From an uncultured Saprospiraceae bacterium (GTDB taxonomy: Bacteria > Bacteroidota > Bacteroidia > Chitinophagales > Saprospiraceae): a DNA stretch of 64,000 bases. This document shows, piece by piece, positions 53,696-62,664 of this stretch (its first letter is position 1; the number at the start of each line of letters is the position of its first letter). A program made the translations under genes and the position numbers. Where the stretch lies: the NCBI GenBank assembly GCA_938045585.1, contig CALIAU010000006.1:62001-126000 (forward strand), written 5' to 3'. Below the pieces are notes generated by a model, which had not been told where the DNA came from, ran no database searches, and worked only from the letters and a program-made list of their open reading frames with translations.

Positions 53696-54868
53696 CTAAG
53701 ACGAACTAAATCTATCTGCACTTAGAAAATCGAGTTCTTTCGCCTTTATATTTTCTGTTGCCATTTGAGCGAGTAATTGACCTATTGCAGGTACAAATTT
53801 AAATCCATGGCCACTAAAACCTGTCGCTAGAATAACACGATTATCTGTTCCCTCCAGAAAGTCGATAATAAAATCTTCATCTTCAGAATTTGTATATATA
53901 CAAGTTCCTGAAGATATCAGCTGAGCTGTAGCACCAGGAATATATGTATCCAATATATTCCTTACATCTTCCAACTCTTGCGGACTCGGTGGATCGAGGA
54001 GTGTATCTGGACGCACTGCTTCTGCAGGATGGTGATGTGCCATCTTAAGACCATACTCCCCATACGCATTAGTTTTTGGCTTATACGGAAAACCATAGAA
54101 GAGACCCTCGTAGTTTGGATCTTGTATATTCCAACAAGGGAAAACAGATTCTATATATCTCGTATTATCTGTGGGCTCAAAATAAAAGAAGCTCTGTCGA
54201 GTCGTTTTTAATTTGAGATTGTTGATCTTGTTTTTTAATAAGGGAGCTGTCCACGCTCCAGCGCTCATAATTAATTTGTCCGCAGTAAAAATACCCATGT
54301 CCGTATGCATGTGCACGTGTGCATTTGACAATTCCCAGGACTGTACTTTTGTATCTGTAAGTAACTCTGCGCCATTTTGCATTGCTAGGGTTTGGTAGCT
54401 TCGTATAGTTGAATCCGTATCTATGAAACCTGCCTCTGGCTCCAAGAGGGTCGAAAAATTATCTGTCGGTTTAAATTGGGGATAGCTTTTTTTTACTGCA
54501 TCCTTTGAAAACTCTTCTATTGTAATGTCATATGCTTGTGCGGAATTTTGAACACCACTTAGCAGCATGTCTTGCTCTTTTCCAAAATAGATAAGGCCTG
54601 TTTTATGGAAATGGGTTTGCTGTGTAGTTTGTTCGAGCTCAAACCAATTCTTATAGGATAATTCGAGTAGAGGCACATAATCTGGATGTTCAAAATATGC
54701 CTTTCGAATAATTCTGCTACCTCCAGAATGTGATCCCTTGAAGTGGGGTGGATTAAATTGATCCAAGGCAAGAACCTTCTTTCCCGATAGAGAAGCATAG
54801 TAGGCAGCTGAGCTTCCCATGGAGCCCAATCCTATTATGATGATATCAAAATGGGTGGTGCTACGCAT
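53696..54868 (-). CDS. Sarcosine oxidase / N-methyltryptophan oxidase-like flavoenzyme
   Basis: A 390-residue monomeric-sarcosine-oxidase-family protein. It has an N-terminal FAD motif IIIIGLGSMGSSAAYYAS, GSHSGGSRIIRKAYFEHPDYVPL near residue 46, and GTCIYTNSEDEDFIID near 320, which holds the cysteine position used for covalent FAD linkage in MSOX, then TGFSGHGFKFVPAIG. It should oxidise an N-methylated amino acid or amine, producing H2O2 and formaldehyde. The actual substrate is unknown. The small membrane gene begins directly upstream. Confidence 0.92.
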   Translation of the reverse strand: MRSTTHFDIIIIGLGSMGSSAAYYASLSGKKVLALDQFNPPHFKGSHSGGSRIIRKAYFEHPDYVPLLELSYKNWFELEQTTQQTHFHKTGLIYFGKEQDMLLSGVQNSAQAYDITIEEFSKDAVKKSYPQFKPTDNFSTLLEPEAGFIDTDSTIRSYQTLAMQNGAELLTDTKVQSWELSNAHVHMHTDMGIFTADKLIMSAGAWTAPLLKNKINNLKLKTTRQSFFYFEPTDNTRYIESVFPCWNIQDPNYEGLFYGFPYKPKTNAYGEYGLKMAHHHPAEAVRPDTLLDPPSPQELEDVRNILDTYIPGATAQLISSGTCIYTNSEDEDFIIDFLEGTDNRVILATGFSGHGFKFVPAIGQLLAQMATENIKAKELDFLSADRFSSS

Positions 54869-55054
54869 TTAGGTATTTTTGCGTTGCTTTCTAAGGGATA
54901 GTAGTCCCATGATGGCAGCAAATATGAGGAGAATTATAACTAAGTCCCATATGCTCCCTAGGTTCAGTTCTCGAGTATTGTAAAAGAAAATTCCCTTTAT
55001 CAATAGAAAAAGAAGAAGAGCTATAAAAATGGAAAGGGTGGTTCTAATAATCAT
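54869..55054 (-). CDS. Small two-helix membrane protein
   Basis: A 61-residue protein with two hydrophobic segments (IFIALLLFLLIKGIFF and LVIILLIFAAIMGLLSL) and a basic RKQRK C-terminus, so a hairpin membrane protein with cytosolic ends is likely. Its stop abuts the oxidase ATG, which suggests co-transcription. No family is recognised. A chance ORF is possible but the charge pattern and abutting arrangement favour a gene. Confidence 0.65.
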   Translation of the reverse strand: MIIRTTLSIFIALLLFLLIKGIFFYNTRELNLGSIWDLVIILLIFAAIMGLLSLRKQRKNT

Positions 55055-55315
55055 ATAATTAAATTAATATTCTATTAATTTAAGAAAGCTTAGTAAAACT
55101 GGTGTGTAAATTGCATAATTACTATTTTACGTATGTTAAATTAATATGTTATAACAGACAAAAACCCCCATAAATAGCTGATTCTTGCTCCATAGGGGAC
55201 ACTAATTAGAATATGCAAACAGCATTAATGAATATCTTAACGTTATTTCTTAAATTAATGTTAACAAACAATAATTATAAATTCAATTAACAATTTTCAA
55301 TCAAAAAAAAATGCT
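55055..55315. other. 261-base AT-rich intergenic region upstream of SusC
   Basis: This stretch separates the divergent small membrane gene and SusC. I see no ORF, no exact TAnnTTTG near either gene, and no clear hairpin apart from a short GTTATAAC palindrome. It presumably holds both promoters and a long SusC leader. Confidence 0.4.
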
Positions 55316-58300
55316 ATGAAAAAACTCACTTCAGTTGTGCTGATATTGTTTTTAGCTACGGCTACAATATTTGCACAAAGAACGGTTACCGGTACTGTTT
55401 TGGATGCTTCGGACATTCCATTAATAGGGGCTAACGTAATCGTTAAAGGAACTTCAGTTGGTACTATTACCGATATTGATGGTAATTATTCTCTTCAAGT
55501 ACCAGATGGTTATGACGTATTGGTAGTTTCTTACACAGGTTATGGAGATCAAGAAATTGATTTAGTCAATGGTGGAACTACATCTGTAGTTTTAACAGAG
55601 GGAACAATTTTAGATGATATTGTTGTAATAGGATATTCACCCCAAAGGAGAAAGGATATTACAGGTTCGGTTTCATCTGTTGACGCTGCAAGCATAGAAA
55701 ATGTGCAGTTGCCAAGTATTGAGGCAGCCCTACAGGGGAGAGCAGCAGGTGTTACTGTAAATAAAAACTCAGGTACTCCAGGTGGTGGTATCGATGTAAA
55801 CATTAGAGGTAGAACCTCTATTACTGCGAGTAACCAACCACTATATGTTATTGATGGTGTTCCAATTATTTCTGGTGATAACTTAGATTTTACGCAAGAT
55901 GGAGTTGGTAATGGAAATATATCTGTACTTGCAGATATTAATCCTGATGAAATTGAGTCCATTGAGGTATTAAAGGATGCATCATCAGCAGCCATTTATG
56001 GATCAAGAGCTGCGAATGGTGTTGTATTAATTACAACCAAAGGAGGTAAGTCAGGAGATACAAAAATTTCTCTAAATGCTTCGCATGGAAACCAGTGGTT
56101 GCCTAAACAAATCGATGTTGTCAGTGGACCGCAATACATAGAATATATCACTGAGGTATTTGGTGCTAATATTCTTGGAACAGAAGCAGATAATAACTGG
56201 CAAGATTTAATCTTCCGTACATCTACACGATCTGATTACAATGCTAACATTTCAGGAGGTAACGATAAAACAACCTTTTTTGGTTCTTTAGGTTATTCTG
56301 AGGATAATGGAATTATGATAAACTCAGGTTTTGACCGATATGCAGGTAGACTAAATGTAAAGCACTTAGCTAGTGATAAGTTGAAGTTTAGTATGAACAT
56401 GGGTTATACAAATTCTAACACGCAGCAGATACAAAATGACAATAATATATTTGGTGCCCTTTCTACGGCAATATTATTACCACCTGTTGTTCCTGTTATG
56501 AATGAAGATGGCTCATGGGGATCTGCGTTTGGTCTTGAAAATCCTGTAGCAGCAGTTACAGATTATACAAACAATGTAAGAAGAGGTAGATTAAATGGTA
56601 AAATTGCAGCTACCTATAGCATTTTTGATGATTTGAGCTTTACAGCTTCTCTAGGTACTGATTTAGTAAATCAGAACGAAAGTATATTTGAGCCAAGTAC
56701 GCTGCAGTCTTCTACTACAGGAAGAGCGGTAGTAGCAACAATTACGAACAATAGATTTATTCATGAGTATGTTGCGAACTACGACAGAACTTTAGGCAAT
56801 GGAGTACTAAGAGCATTAGTAGGTACTTCTTTCCAAGAAGATAATGCTAATCTTACATTTACGGAAGCGATCGATTTTCCAACAGATGAATTCACAGGGC
56901 TAAATTCTGGAGCATCTCCTGTTACTACTGGAGGGGAGCAAACAGGAGATAATCTGCGCTCTTACTTTGGAAGTGCAAATTATAGCCTGAATGATAAATA
57001 CTTCATTACGGGAACATTTAGAGCGGATGGATCTTCAAGATTCATTAATAACAAATGGGGTTATTTCCCAGGTGTTTCTTTTGGATGGGATATTGCAGAA
57101 GAGTTTAATGCAGGGTTCTTTGATCAACTTAAATTAAGAGTAGGTTGGGGACAGACTGGTAATAATGTAATTGGAAACTTCCTTTCAAGACAGTTGTATG
57201 GTGGAGGTCAGAATTATTTGGATCAGCCAGGTACAGCACCTACACAGATTGGTAACCCTGATCTTAAGTGGGAGACGACTACACAAACAAACGTAGGACT
57301 TGATTTTGGATTTTTCGGTTCAAGAATTACAGGATCATTTGACTACTTTATAAAAGATACAGAAGATTTACTATTGGATAGACCAATTCCAACTACTTCA
57401 GGATTTACTACTGTTGTACAAAACGTAGGGGAGGTTCAGAATACTGGTTTTGATGTTACAATTAGAACAAGCAATATTGAAAGAAAAGATTTCTCTTGGA
57501 ATTCTACCTTCTCTGTAGGTTATTTGAAAAACGAGGTTAAAACCTTAGTGGATGGTATTCCATTTGATGCAGGTTTTGCAAATAGAATTGCTGAAGGGCA
57601 GCCTTTAGGTAGTTTCTTTGGGCACGTAACAGATGGTTTATTCCAAAACCAGGCTGAAATTGATGCACATGCAACCCAGTCAAGTGCTTCACCAGGTGAT
57701 ATTCGTTTCGTAGATATCAGTGGTGGACCAGGAGAAGATGGTATCCTTGGTACTGCGGATGATTTAGCTCCAGACGGTGTCATTAATGATAATGACAGAA
57801 CCTATGTTGGAAAAGCAATTCCTGATTTTACAGGAGGACTAAATAATGAATTAAATATTTTTGGAATTGAGGTAGGTGCATTCTTACAGTTTGCAACAGG
57901 CTTCCAAATCTATAATAATAACCTTGCATTTGCAGAAGGATTAAATAGTGTATTTGCTCCAACGGTAAGAGCATGGGAGAACAGATGGCAGGAAGAAGGT
58001 GATATTACAGATATCCCTAGGCTAGCATCAGGAGATCCTAATGGTAATAGAAGAGATTCAGATAGATTCGCTGAAGATGGTGATTATCTACGTCTTAAAA
58101 CTTTGACAATTGGATATAATATACCTTCATCTGTTTTTGGAGACACTGGTATATCTAGACTTAAGGTGTACATGTCAGGATATAACTTATGGACAGCAAC
58201 CAAGTATTCTTGGTTTGATCCAGAAGTAAATACGTTTGACGGTCAAAATACGGCATTAGGTACAGATTTCTTAACCTTCCCACAACCGAGATCGATTGTG

Positions 58301-58324
58301 TTTGGATTTAACTTAGGATTCTAA
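55316..58324 (+). CDS. SusC/RagA-family TonB-dependent OM transporter
   Basis: A 1002-residue protein with signal peptide MKKLTSVVLILFLATATIFAQ. A carboxypeptidase-regulatory-like domain (VTGTVLDASDIPLIGANVIVKGTSVGT) covers about residues 22-100, the plug contains VVIGYSPQRRKDITGSV, NKNSGTPGGGIDVNIRGR and LKDASSAAIYGSRAANGVVLITTKGG, and a beta-barrel ending in FGFNLGF fills the rest. SusC forms the OM channel under the SusD lid and is energised by TonB. Neither glycosidases nor SusE/F genes are adjacent, so the substrate (glycan or peptide) is unknown. SusD follows after 27 bases. Confidence 0.96.
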   Translation: MKKLTSVVLILFLATATIFAQRTVTGTVLDASDIPLIGANVIVKGTSVGTITDIDGNYSLQVPDGYDVLVVSYTGYGDQEIDLVNGGTTSVVLTEGTILDDIVVIGYSPQRRKDITGSVSSVDAASIENVQLPSIEAALQGRAAGVTVNKNSGTPGGGIDVNIRGRTSITASNQPLYVIDGVPIISGDNLDFTQDGVGNGNISVLADINPDEIESIEVLKDASSAAIYGSRAANGVVLITTKGGKSGDTKISLNASHGNQWLPKQIDVVSGPQYIEYITEVFGANILGTEADNNWQDLIFRTSTRSDYNANISGGNDKTTFFGSLGYSEDNGIMINSGFDRYAGRLNVKHLASDKLKFSMNMGYTNSNTQQIQNDNNIFGALSTAILLPPVVPVMNEDGSWGSAFGLENPVAAVTDYTNNVRRGRLNGKIAATYSIFDDLSFTASLGTDLVNQNESIFEPSTLQSSTTGRAVVATITNNRFIHEYVANYDRTLGNGVLRALVGTSFQEDNANLTFTEAIDFPTDEFTGLNSGASPVTTGGEQTGDNLRSYFGSANYSLNDKYFITGTFRADGSSRFINNKWGYFPGVSFGWDIAEEFNAGFFDQLKLRVGWGQTGNNVIGNFLSRQLYGGGQNYLDQPGTAPTQIGNPDLKWETTTQTNVGLDFGFFGSRITGSFDYFIKDTEDLLLDRPIPTTSGFTTVVQNVGEVQNTGFDVTIRTSNIERKDFSWNSTFSVGYLKNEVKTLVDGIPFDAGFANRIAEGQPLGSFFGHVTDGLFQNQAEIDAHATQSSASPGDIRFVDISGGPGEDGILGTADDLAPDGVINDNDRTYVGKAIPDFTGGLNNELNIFGIEVGAFLQFATGFQIYNNNLAFAEGLNSVFAPTVRAWENRWQEEGDITDIPRLASGDPNGNRRDSDRFAEDGDYLRLKTLTIGYNIPSSVFGDTGISRLKVYMSGYNLWTATKYSWFDPEVNTFDGQNTALGTDFLTFPQPRSIVFGFNLGF

Positions 58325-58351
58325 TTCTTCCAATTTAAAAACTAGATAACA

Positions 58352-59683
58352 ATGAAAAATTATAATATATTTTATTTAGCGGTGTGTATGCTTCTAATAT
58401 CAGCCTGTGCTGATTTAGATGAATTAGCGCCAAATAATTCGATTCCGTCAGACCAAGCAATAACCAATGCTGCTTCTGCACAGGCAGCGGTAAACGGAAT
58501 TTATGATGAGGTACAAGATCCTACTCTTGTTTTTGATGGGTGGTTAGCCTTGGCACAGTTCTTTTCAGATGAGGCAAATGCAACAGGTACCTTCCCAACA
58601 CGTTTAGAATTTGGAAACGTAAATGTATTTCCTGCGAACGGGACTATGGCAGCTGTATTTTCAGATCTATACGATGTGATAAATGTTGCAAATAATGTAA
58701 TTGCGCTTGTCCCAGGTGTTGCAGATCCAGCGTTTTCAGATGAACAGAAAGCTGATTTTGTTGCACAAGCGAAATTTCTAAGAGCGCAGTGTTACTTTCA
58801 TTTAGTTACACTTTGGCAGGATGTTCCCTTAATTCTGCAACCAACAGTAGATGTAGGTGAGGTACTAAATGTTCCAACAAGTTCAGTAGACGCTATCTAT
58901 ACTCAAATTATAGAAGACTTTACAGAAGCTGCAAATAACTTGATTGCGGATGTTGGACCAACAGCTGCCAGCAAACAGGCTGCAAATGCTTTTTTAGCGA
59001 GAGCTGCCCTATACCAAGGAAGATGGTCTGATGCACAGACACTAGCGGAGGGTGTACTAGGAGATGGCTTTGACTTACAAACAGTACCATACCTTGAAGA
59101 TCAGATTTATAGCCTAGGATTTACACCTACTGATGGTAATAACTTGAACTTCTTTTATGGGACATCCGATGTTGGTGGAAGGTATTCTATTGGACCTTCT
59201 GATGATATCATTTTTGCATATGGACCGGATGATTTACGTTTTGCTGTATCAATAGATTCTACTTCATCAGCAGATCCATATTGTATCAAGTATCCAAGTT
59301 TTAGTGCAGGAAGCTCCGGAACTGCTACTGATCCACTTTTCTTTATTAGGCATGCAGAAATGGTGATGATAATTGCGGAAGCAGCAGCTGAACAAGGGGA
59401 CTTTGCAACGGCATCAACTTGGATAAATCAGGTTAGAGGGAGAGCAGGACTTGCGCCAGTTACTTTAGATTCTGGAAACTTTGTTGATCTTATTTTAGCA
59501 GAAAAATTTGTTGAATTTGCTTTTGAAGGACCACAAAGATTGATTGACCTACGAAGAAAGGGAAGAGCAGAAAGTACGCTTGGCCCTATAGGTTATGATG
59601 CATGTGATGATGTATGGCCTTTACCACAAAGAGATGTAGATAGAAATATTAATCTAGATCAAAACGATTGCTGTAACTGCTAA
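58352..59683 (+). CDS. SusD/RagB-family surface lipoprotein
   Basis: A 443-residue lipoprotein: MLLISACADLDELAPNNSI has the lipobox cysteine. The SusD helical core shows AKFLRAQCYFHLVTLWQDVPLI, AANAFLARAALYQGRW and a C-terminal IAEAAAEQGDFATASTWINQVRGRAGL followed by FVEFAFEGPQRLIDLRRKG. SusD proteins often end like NPNLxQNPGY; this one ends NINLDQNDCCNC, an odd cysteine-rich tip. It forms the lid of the SusC channel and binds the substrate. A strong terminator follows. Confidence 0.95.
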   Translation: MKNYNIFYLAVCMLLISACADLDELAPNNSIPSDQAITNAASAQAAVNGIYDEVQDPTLVFDGWLALAQFFSDEANATGTFPTRLEFGNVNVFPANGTMAAVFSDLYDVINVANNVIALVPGVADPAFSDEQKADFVAQAKFLRAQCYFHLVTLWQDVPLILQPTVDVGEVLNVPTSSVDAIYTQIIEDFTEAANNLIADVGPTAASKQAANAFLARAALYQGRWSDAQTLAEGVLGDGFDLQTVPYLEDQIYSLGFTPTDGNNLNFFYGTSDVGGRYSIGPSDDIIFAYGPDDLRFAVSIDSTSSADPYCIKYPSFSAGSSGTATDPLFFIRHAEMVMIIAEAAAEQGDFATASTWINQVRGRAGLAPVTLDSGNFVDLILAEKFVEFAFEGPQRLIDLRRKGRAESTLGPIGYDACDDVWPLPQRDVDRNINLDQNDCCNC

Positions 59684-59703
59684 TCAAATTTGCAAATGAA
59701 TAT

Positions 59704-59734
59704 AGAAGAGGCTGAATGTTATTCAGCCTCTTCT
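59704..59734 (+). terminator. Terminator of the SusC-SusD operon
   Basis: AGAAGAGGCTGAAT and ATTCAGCCTCTTCT form a perfect 14-bp stem with a GTT loop, 20 bases after the SusD stop. The T-tail is weak (ATTATAG), but the stem is the strongest in the window. It confines the transcript to susCD. Confidence 0.8.
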
Positions 59735-59870
59735 ATTATAGTTCTTTAAATCAACCATTAATGTCTTGATTTTATCTAAATTTTGAACTTAGTCGTTTAT
59801 ATACGACTAAGTTTTATTTATGATTATCTTAATAAAAAATTTTAATATATCTTGATTGAAAATTTATATT

Positions 59871-60980
59871 ATGAGAATTAAAAAGTATTTAGTTTTATTA
59901 TTTTTTTATCTAATTTCTACTCAGTTAAATCAAATTTATTCACAAAGTCTAGAACAAAAGTTTGAAGTAATTAAAAAATTTGAGAACAAGGATTATGATT
60001 TTATAGTTGACAATGAATCACAAGTGTTTAGTTACGGCAATAGGGTATTTGTTCCTGCAATTAAGAAAAGAAGTTTGTTGACGTCTAATTATAATGAGAT
60101 AATTGTGGGAGTTATTCAATTCAAAGACTACCTCGATGTAGAATCATTTAAATTATACTATGTATTTGGGGATGGTCCAAATGATGAAATATTTACAAAT
60201 TTCATTAGGGCTTATTATGATGATGATCTTCTCCCTTCAAATGTAGGTCTTGCAGTGGAGGTTTCATTAGATGGAATTCCTAGTCATGCTGTTTATTACG
60301 ATAATGAAGGATTGTCGATTGCAGATCTAAATCTAGGTTCAAGCAGGTCGAGTGTATCTTGTGAATGTTTTTGTAATGATTTAAGTAATTTAGTTGAGGT
60401 ACATACAAATGGTGAGTGTGTTTGGTGTTATTGTGATGATAGTGATAGTGATGGTGGCGGTGATGATGGAGGAGGATCGGGATGGGGTGAAGGAATTGAT
60501 CCTACTGATTTTTGGTCAGGAGGTGATAATTTGGATGCTTCTGGTGAATTTGATGACCCTCCAGGTGGAGGAGGTGGATCTAGTGGTGGGGACACTAACA
60601 ATGACGATGATGATAAAGAGGATGGTGAATGGCCTAAGCTATGCTGTTTGGATGGAGTTGTAAAATTAAATCCAACTGAAAATGATTTGGATCTTCCGGA
60701 GTTTGTTTTAACCGAGTATATTGTGGAATACACTGTTTGCACAGAAAAAAAATCTGCAAATACTTTTCCAGAAGTTAAAAGACCAATGACTGTGAATTAT
60801 GCCCCTAGTGTCATTGCAACACTCGGTTTGCCAGACTTGTCAATTCAAGCTCAATATATTGGTAATGGTGTGGTCGATATTGTTATAACGTTAACCCTTA
60901 CCAATGCTACTCCCTTTCTTGATGCTGCGGTCATAATGACTAAAAAAGTGACTAGGCAATTAGACCCTGAATGCTATTAA
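59871..60980 (+). CDS. Unrecognised secreted Cys-rich protein with Gly/Asp linker
   Basis: The ATG at 59871 (MRIKKYLVLLFFYLISTQ) starts a signal peptide and gives 369 residues; the track TTG is five codons earlier. An N-terminal domain (about 25-165) is followed by a compact cysteine cluster, CECFC then CVWCYC (about 167-190), an acidic Gly/Asp/Ser linker of ~65 residues (about 190-258) and a C-terminal ~115-residue domain starting WPKLCCLDG. The cluster could bind metal or form disulfides. No family is recognised and no T9SS tail is visible. The region is visibly more AT-rich than its surroundings. Confidence 0.75.
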   Translation: MRIKKYLVLLFFYLISTQLNQIYSQSLEQKFEVIKKFENKDYDFIVDNESQVFSYGNRVFVPAIKKRSLLTSNYNEIIVGVIQFKDYLDVESFKLYYVFGDGPNDEIFTNFIRAYYDDDLLPSNVGLAVEVSLDGIPSHAVYYDNEGLSIADLNLGSSRSSVSCECFCNDLSNLVEVHTNGECVWCYCDDSDSDGGGDDGGGSGWGEGIDPTDFWSGGDNLDASGEFDDPPGGGGGSSGGDTNNDDDDKEDGEWPKLCCLDGVVKLNPTENDLDLPEFVLTEYIVEYTVCTEKKSANTFPEVKRPMTVNYAPSVIATLGLPDLSIQAQYIGNGVVDIVITLTLTNATPFLDAAVIMTKKVTRQLDPECY

Positions 60981-61004
60981 TTAATCTAAAAAAAAAATTA
61001 TACA

Positions 61005-61364
61005 ATGAATAAATATATAATAATATGTTTTACGTTAGCGCTCTTTGCATGCAGTGATAAAAAAGAAAGTGTAGATGGAGGCTTAGATGTAGAGGAAATA
61101 AAGGAACTAATAAGACTTGAAGGATTAGAAGGTTTGGTTGACATATCTGATGATTTTTATAACGAAAACATGTCTAAAGAAGAACTAAGTTTAAAACTTT
61201 CTCAGTTTAAGGAACATTTGAATAATAAACATGAAATTGAAATGATCGCATATGAGAAAATGTTAAGTGATCTTGAGAAAGCAGTTTCAGAGGATGAAAG
61301 ATTAAATTTTTATATTAATTCTGAATATTATATAAAGTATGTAGATAAGAGTTTTTTAGATTAA
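61005..61364 (+). CDS. Unrecognised small lipoprotein
   Basis: A 119-residue protein with a lipoprotein signal peptide (IIICFTLALFACSDKKE; cysteine near residue 16). The mature part is acidic and mostly helical (VDGGLDVEEIKELIRLEGLEGL, LSQFKEHLNNKHEIEMI). It starts 24 bases after the Cys-rich protein, so the two probably form an operon and may interact at the envelope (inference). No known family. A terminator follows about 50 bases later. Confidence 0.7.
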   Translation: MNKYIIICFTLALFACSDKKESVDGGLDVEEIKELIRLEGLEGLVDISDDFYNENMSKEELSLKLSQFKEHLNNKHEIEMIAYEKMLSDLEKAVSEDERLNFYINSEYYIKYVDKSFLD

Positions 61365-61614
61365 CTCCATGCTTATTATAAGAGATTTCTAATACTCATT
61401 AGTAAGAAAGTTAAGTAAAGGATAGGTTGGTGTAATGTCAGCCTATCCTTTTTAATATTGATAGTTCCTTTATAGAATCTGTATTCACATGTTGGTTATT
61501 GAAATGTAATTTGCAAAAACTTGTCGTGCCTCTGATAGTTTTACTAAGTTTCCCGATTCATTTAAAACTTTCATTTCAACAATTTAGTTATAGCTCTAAT
61601 TAAAATGATGCCAT
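61365..61614. other. 250-base intergenic region between lipoprotein and thioredoxin-MsrA genes
   Basis: It contains the terminator at 61417-61453 and AT-rich DNA otherwise. I see no ORF and no exact TAnnTTTG within 60 bases of the 61615 start. The promoter of the downstream gene is not identified. Confidence 0.4.
61417..61453 (+). terminator. Intrinsic terminator after the small lipoprotein gene
   Basis: AAAGGATAGGTTG pairs with CAGCCTATCCTTT (13 bp including one G-T wobble) around a 9-base loop and is followed by TTTTTAAT. Confidence 0.75.
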
Positions 61615-62580
61615 ATGAAGAATCTAATGTTTTTATTTGTCTTTGCTTTTGCAAGTCTTAGTTTGTCTGCTCAGTCTGATAATCCTATTGAACTCGGTAA
61701 AATTGAGTGGTTAAGAAACTACTCGGAAGCATTAGAAAAAGCCGAAAAAGAAAACAAGCCTGTGTTCATTCTCTTTCAAGAAGTGCCTGGCTGTGCCACC
61801 TGCAGAAACTACGGAAAGAATGTCCTTAGCCATGGTCTTGTTGTGGACGCGATAGAAAATGAATTTATTCCTCTGGCAATTCACAACAATAAGGGAGGGC
61901 ACGATAGAGATGTTTTGGAATTGTTTGGCGAACCAACATGGAATAATCCCGTTGTGCGTATCGTAAATTATAAGGGAGATGATCTAGTTAAACGAATTGC
62001 TGGAAAGTATTCTGTGCATGGTGTGGTAGAAGGGATGTTGAGCGCTCTAAAGAAAGATAAAAAGAATGTACCTGGTTACCTTGAATTACTCAAAGAAGAA
62101 AGTGCACTAGGTAAAAAAGATATTCGAGAGGCCCATTACTCCATGTATTGCTTTTGGTCAGGAGAAGGGCACCTAGGTGCGCAGGAAGGTGTAGTGGCAA
62201 CGAGTCCTGGCTTTATGGATGGAAGAGAAGTAGTAAAGGTGTTTTATGATGTCGATAAAGTGAGTAAAAAGAAACTTGATACATATGCAAGCAAGGCAAA
62301 ATGCACTGCGGTGGATAAGTCAAGTTTTCGAATGGACAAAGATCCGCAGTACTACCTAAAAAATTCAATTTATAGTCAATTGCCGCTTACAACTATGCAA
62401 AGAACGAAGGTCAATAGCGCCTTAATTGGTAATAAAGATCCTGAATACTTCCTAAGTCCTAGCCAATTAGAATGGGTTAAAGATCTGAAAGCTAAGAAGA
62501 TTAAGGCCAAGAAGAAGCTGTATACGGAGGAGTTTGATGCAAGCTGGTGGGCCTTTTCTGATGAAATAGCTGATAAGTAA
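61615..62580 (+). CDS. Exported thioredoxin-like / MsrA-like fusion protein
   Basis: A 321-residue protein with signal peptide MKNLMFLFVFAFASLSLSAQ. A thioredoxin-like domain (about 28-150) carries the active site VPGCATC with a CxxC. It resembles proteins where VPG is followed by U or C, which I recall as a (seleno)protein family. A second domain (about 170-250) is MsrA-like: MYCFWSGEGHLGAQEGVVATSPGFMDG and EVVKVFYDVDKVS match the MsrA frame GCFW...GVxxTxxGYxGG...VxVxYDPxxIS, but the loop with the YxxVCSGxTGHAE stretch is missing. It may reduce methionine sulfoxide in the periplasm with its own electron donor domain. Confidence 0.83.
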   Translation: MKNLMFLFVFAFASLSLSAQSDNPIELGKIEWLRNYSEALEKAEKENKPVFILFQEVPGCATCRNYGKNVLSHGLVVDAIENEFIPLAIHNNKGGHDRDVLELFGEPTWNNPVVRIVNYKGDDLVKRIAGKYSVHGVVEGMLSALKKDKKNVPGYLELLKEESALGKKDIREAHYSMYCFWSGEGHLGAQEGVVATSPGFMDGREVVKVFYDVDKVSKKKLDTYASKAKCTAVDKSSFRMDKDPQYYLKNSIYSQLPLTTMQRTKVNSALIGNKDPEYFLSPSQLEWVKDLKAKKIKAKKKLYTEEFDASWWAFSDEIADK

Positions 62581-62650
62581 GCAGGATATATGCATTCTTA
62601 CGCTTCGAATAGCCTTGAATAGACTATGCCTTAAATCCACAGCACTTTCT

Positions 62651-62658
62651 TATATTTG
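62651..62658 (+). promoter_or_regulatory. Candidate -7 promoter element of pyrR-pyrB
   Basis: TATATTTG is an exact TAnnTTTG ending 6 bases before the GTG start of pyrR at 62665. Transcription would start almost at the start codon, which leaves no room for a PyrR-binding attenuation leader like that of Bacillus. Confidence 0.6.
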
Positions 62659-62664
62659 CTCCAC

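Noticed and set aside
55549-55995. 148-residue minus-strand ORF inside susC
   Set aside because: Shadow of a clear SusC plug domain; no recognisable protein motifs.
61790-61815. Selenocysteine site in the thioredoxin-MsrA protein
   Set aside because: The position is a cysteine codon (VPGCATC), there is no in-frame TGA, and I see no SECIS-like hairpin next to it.
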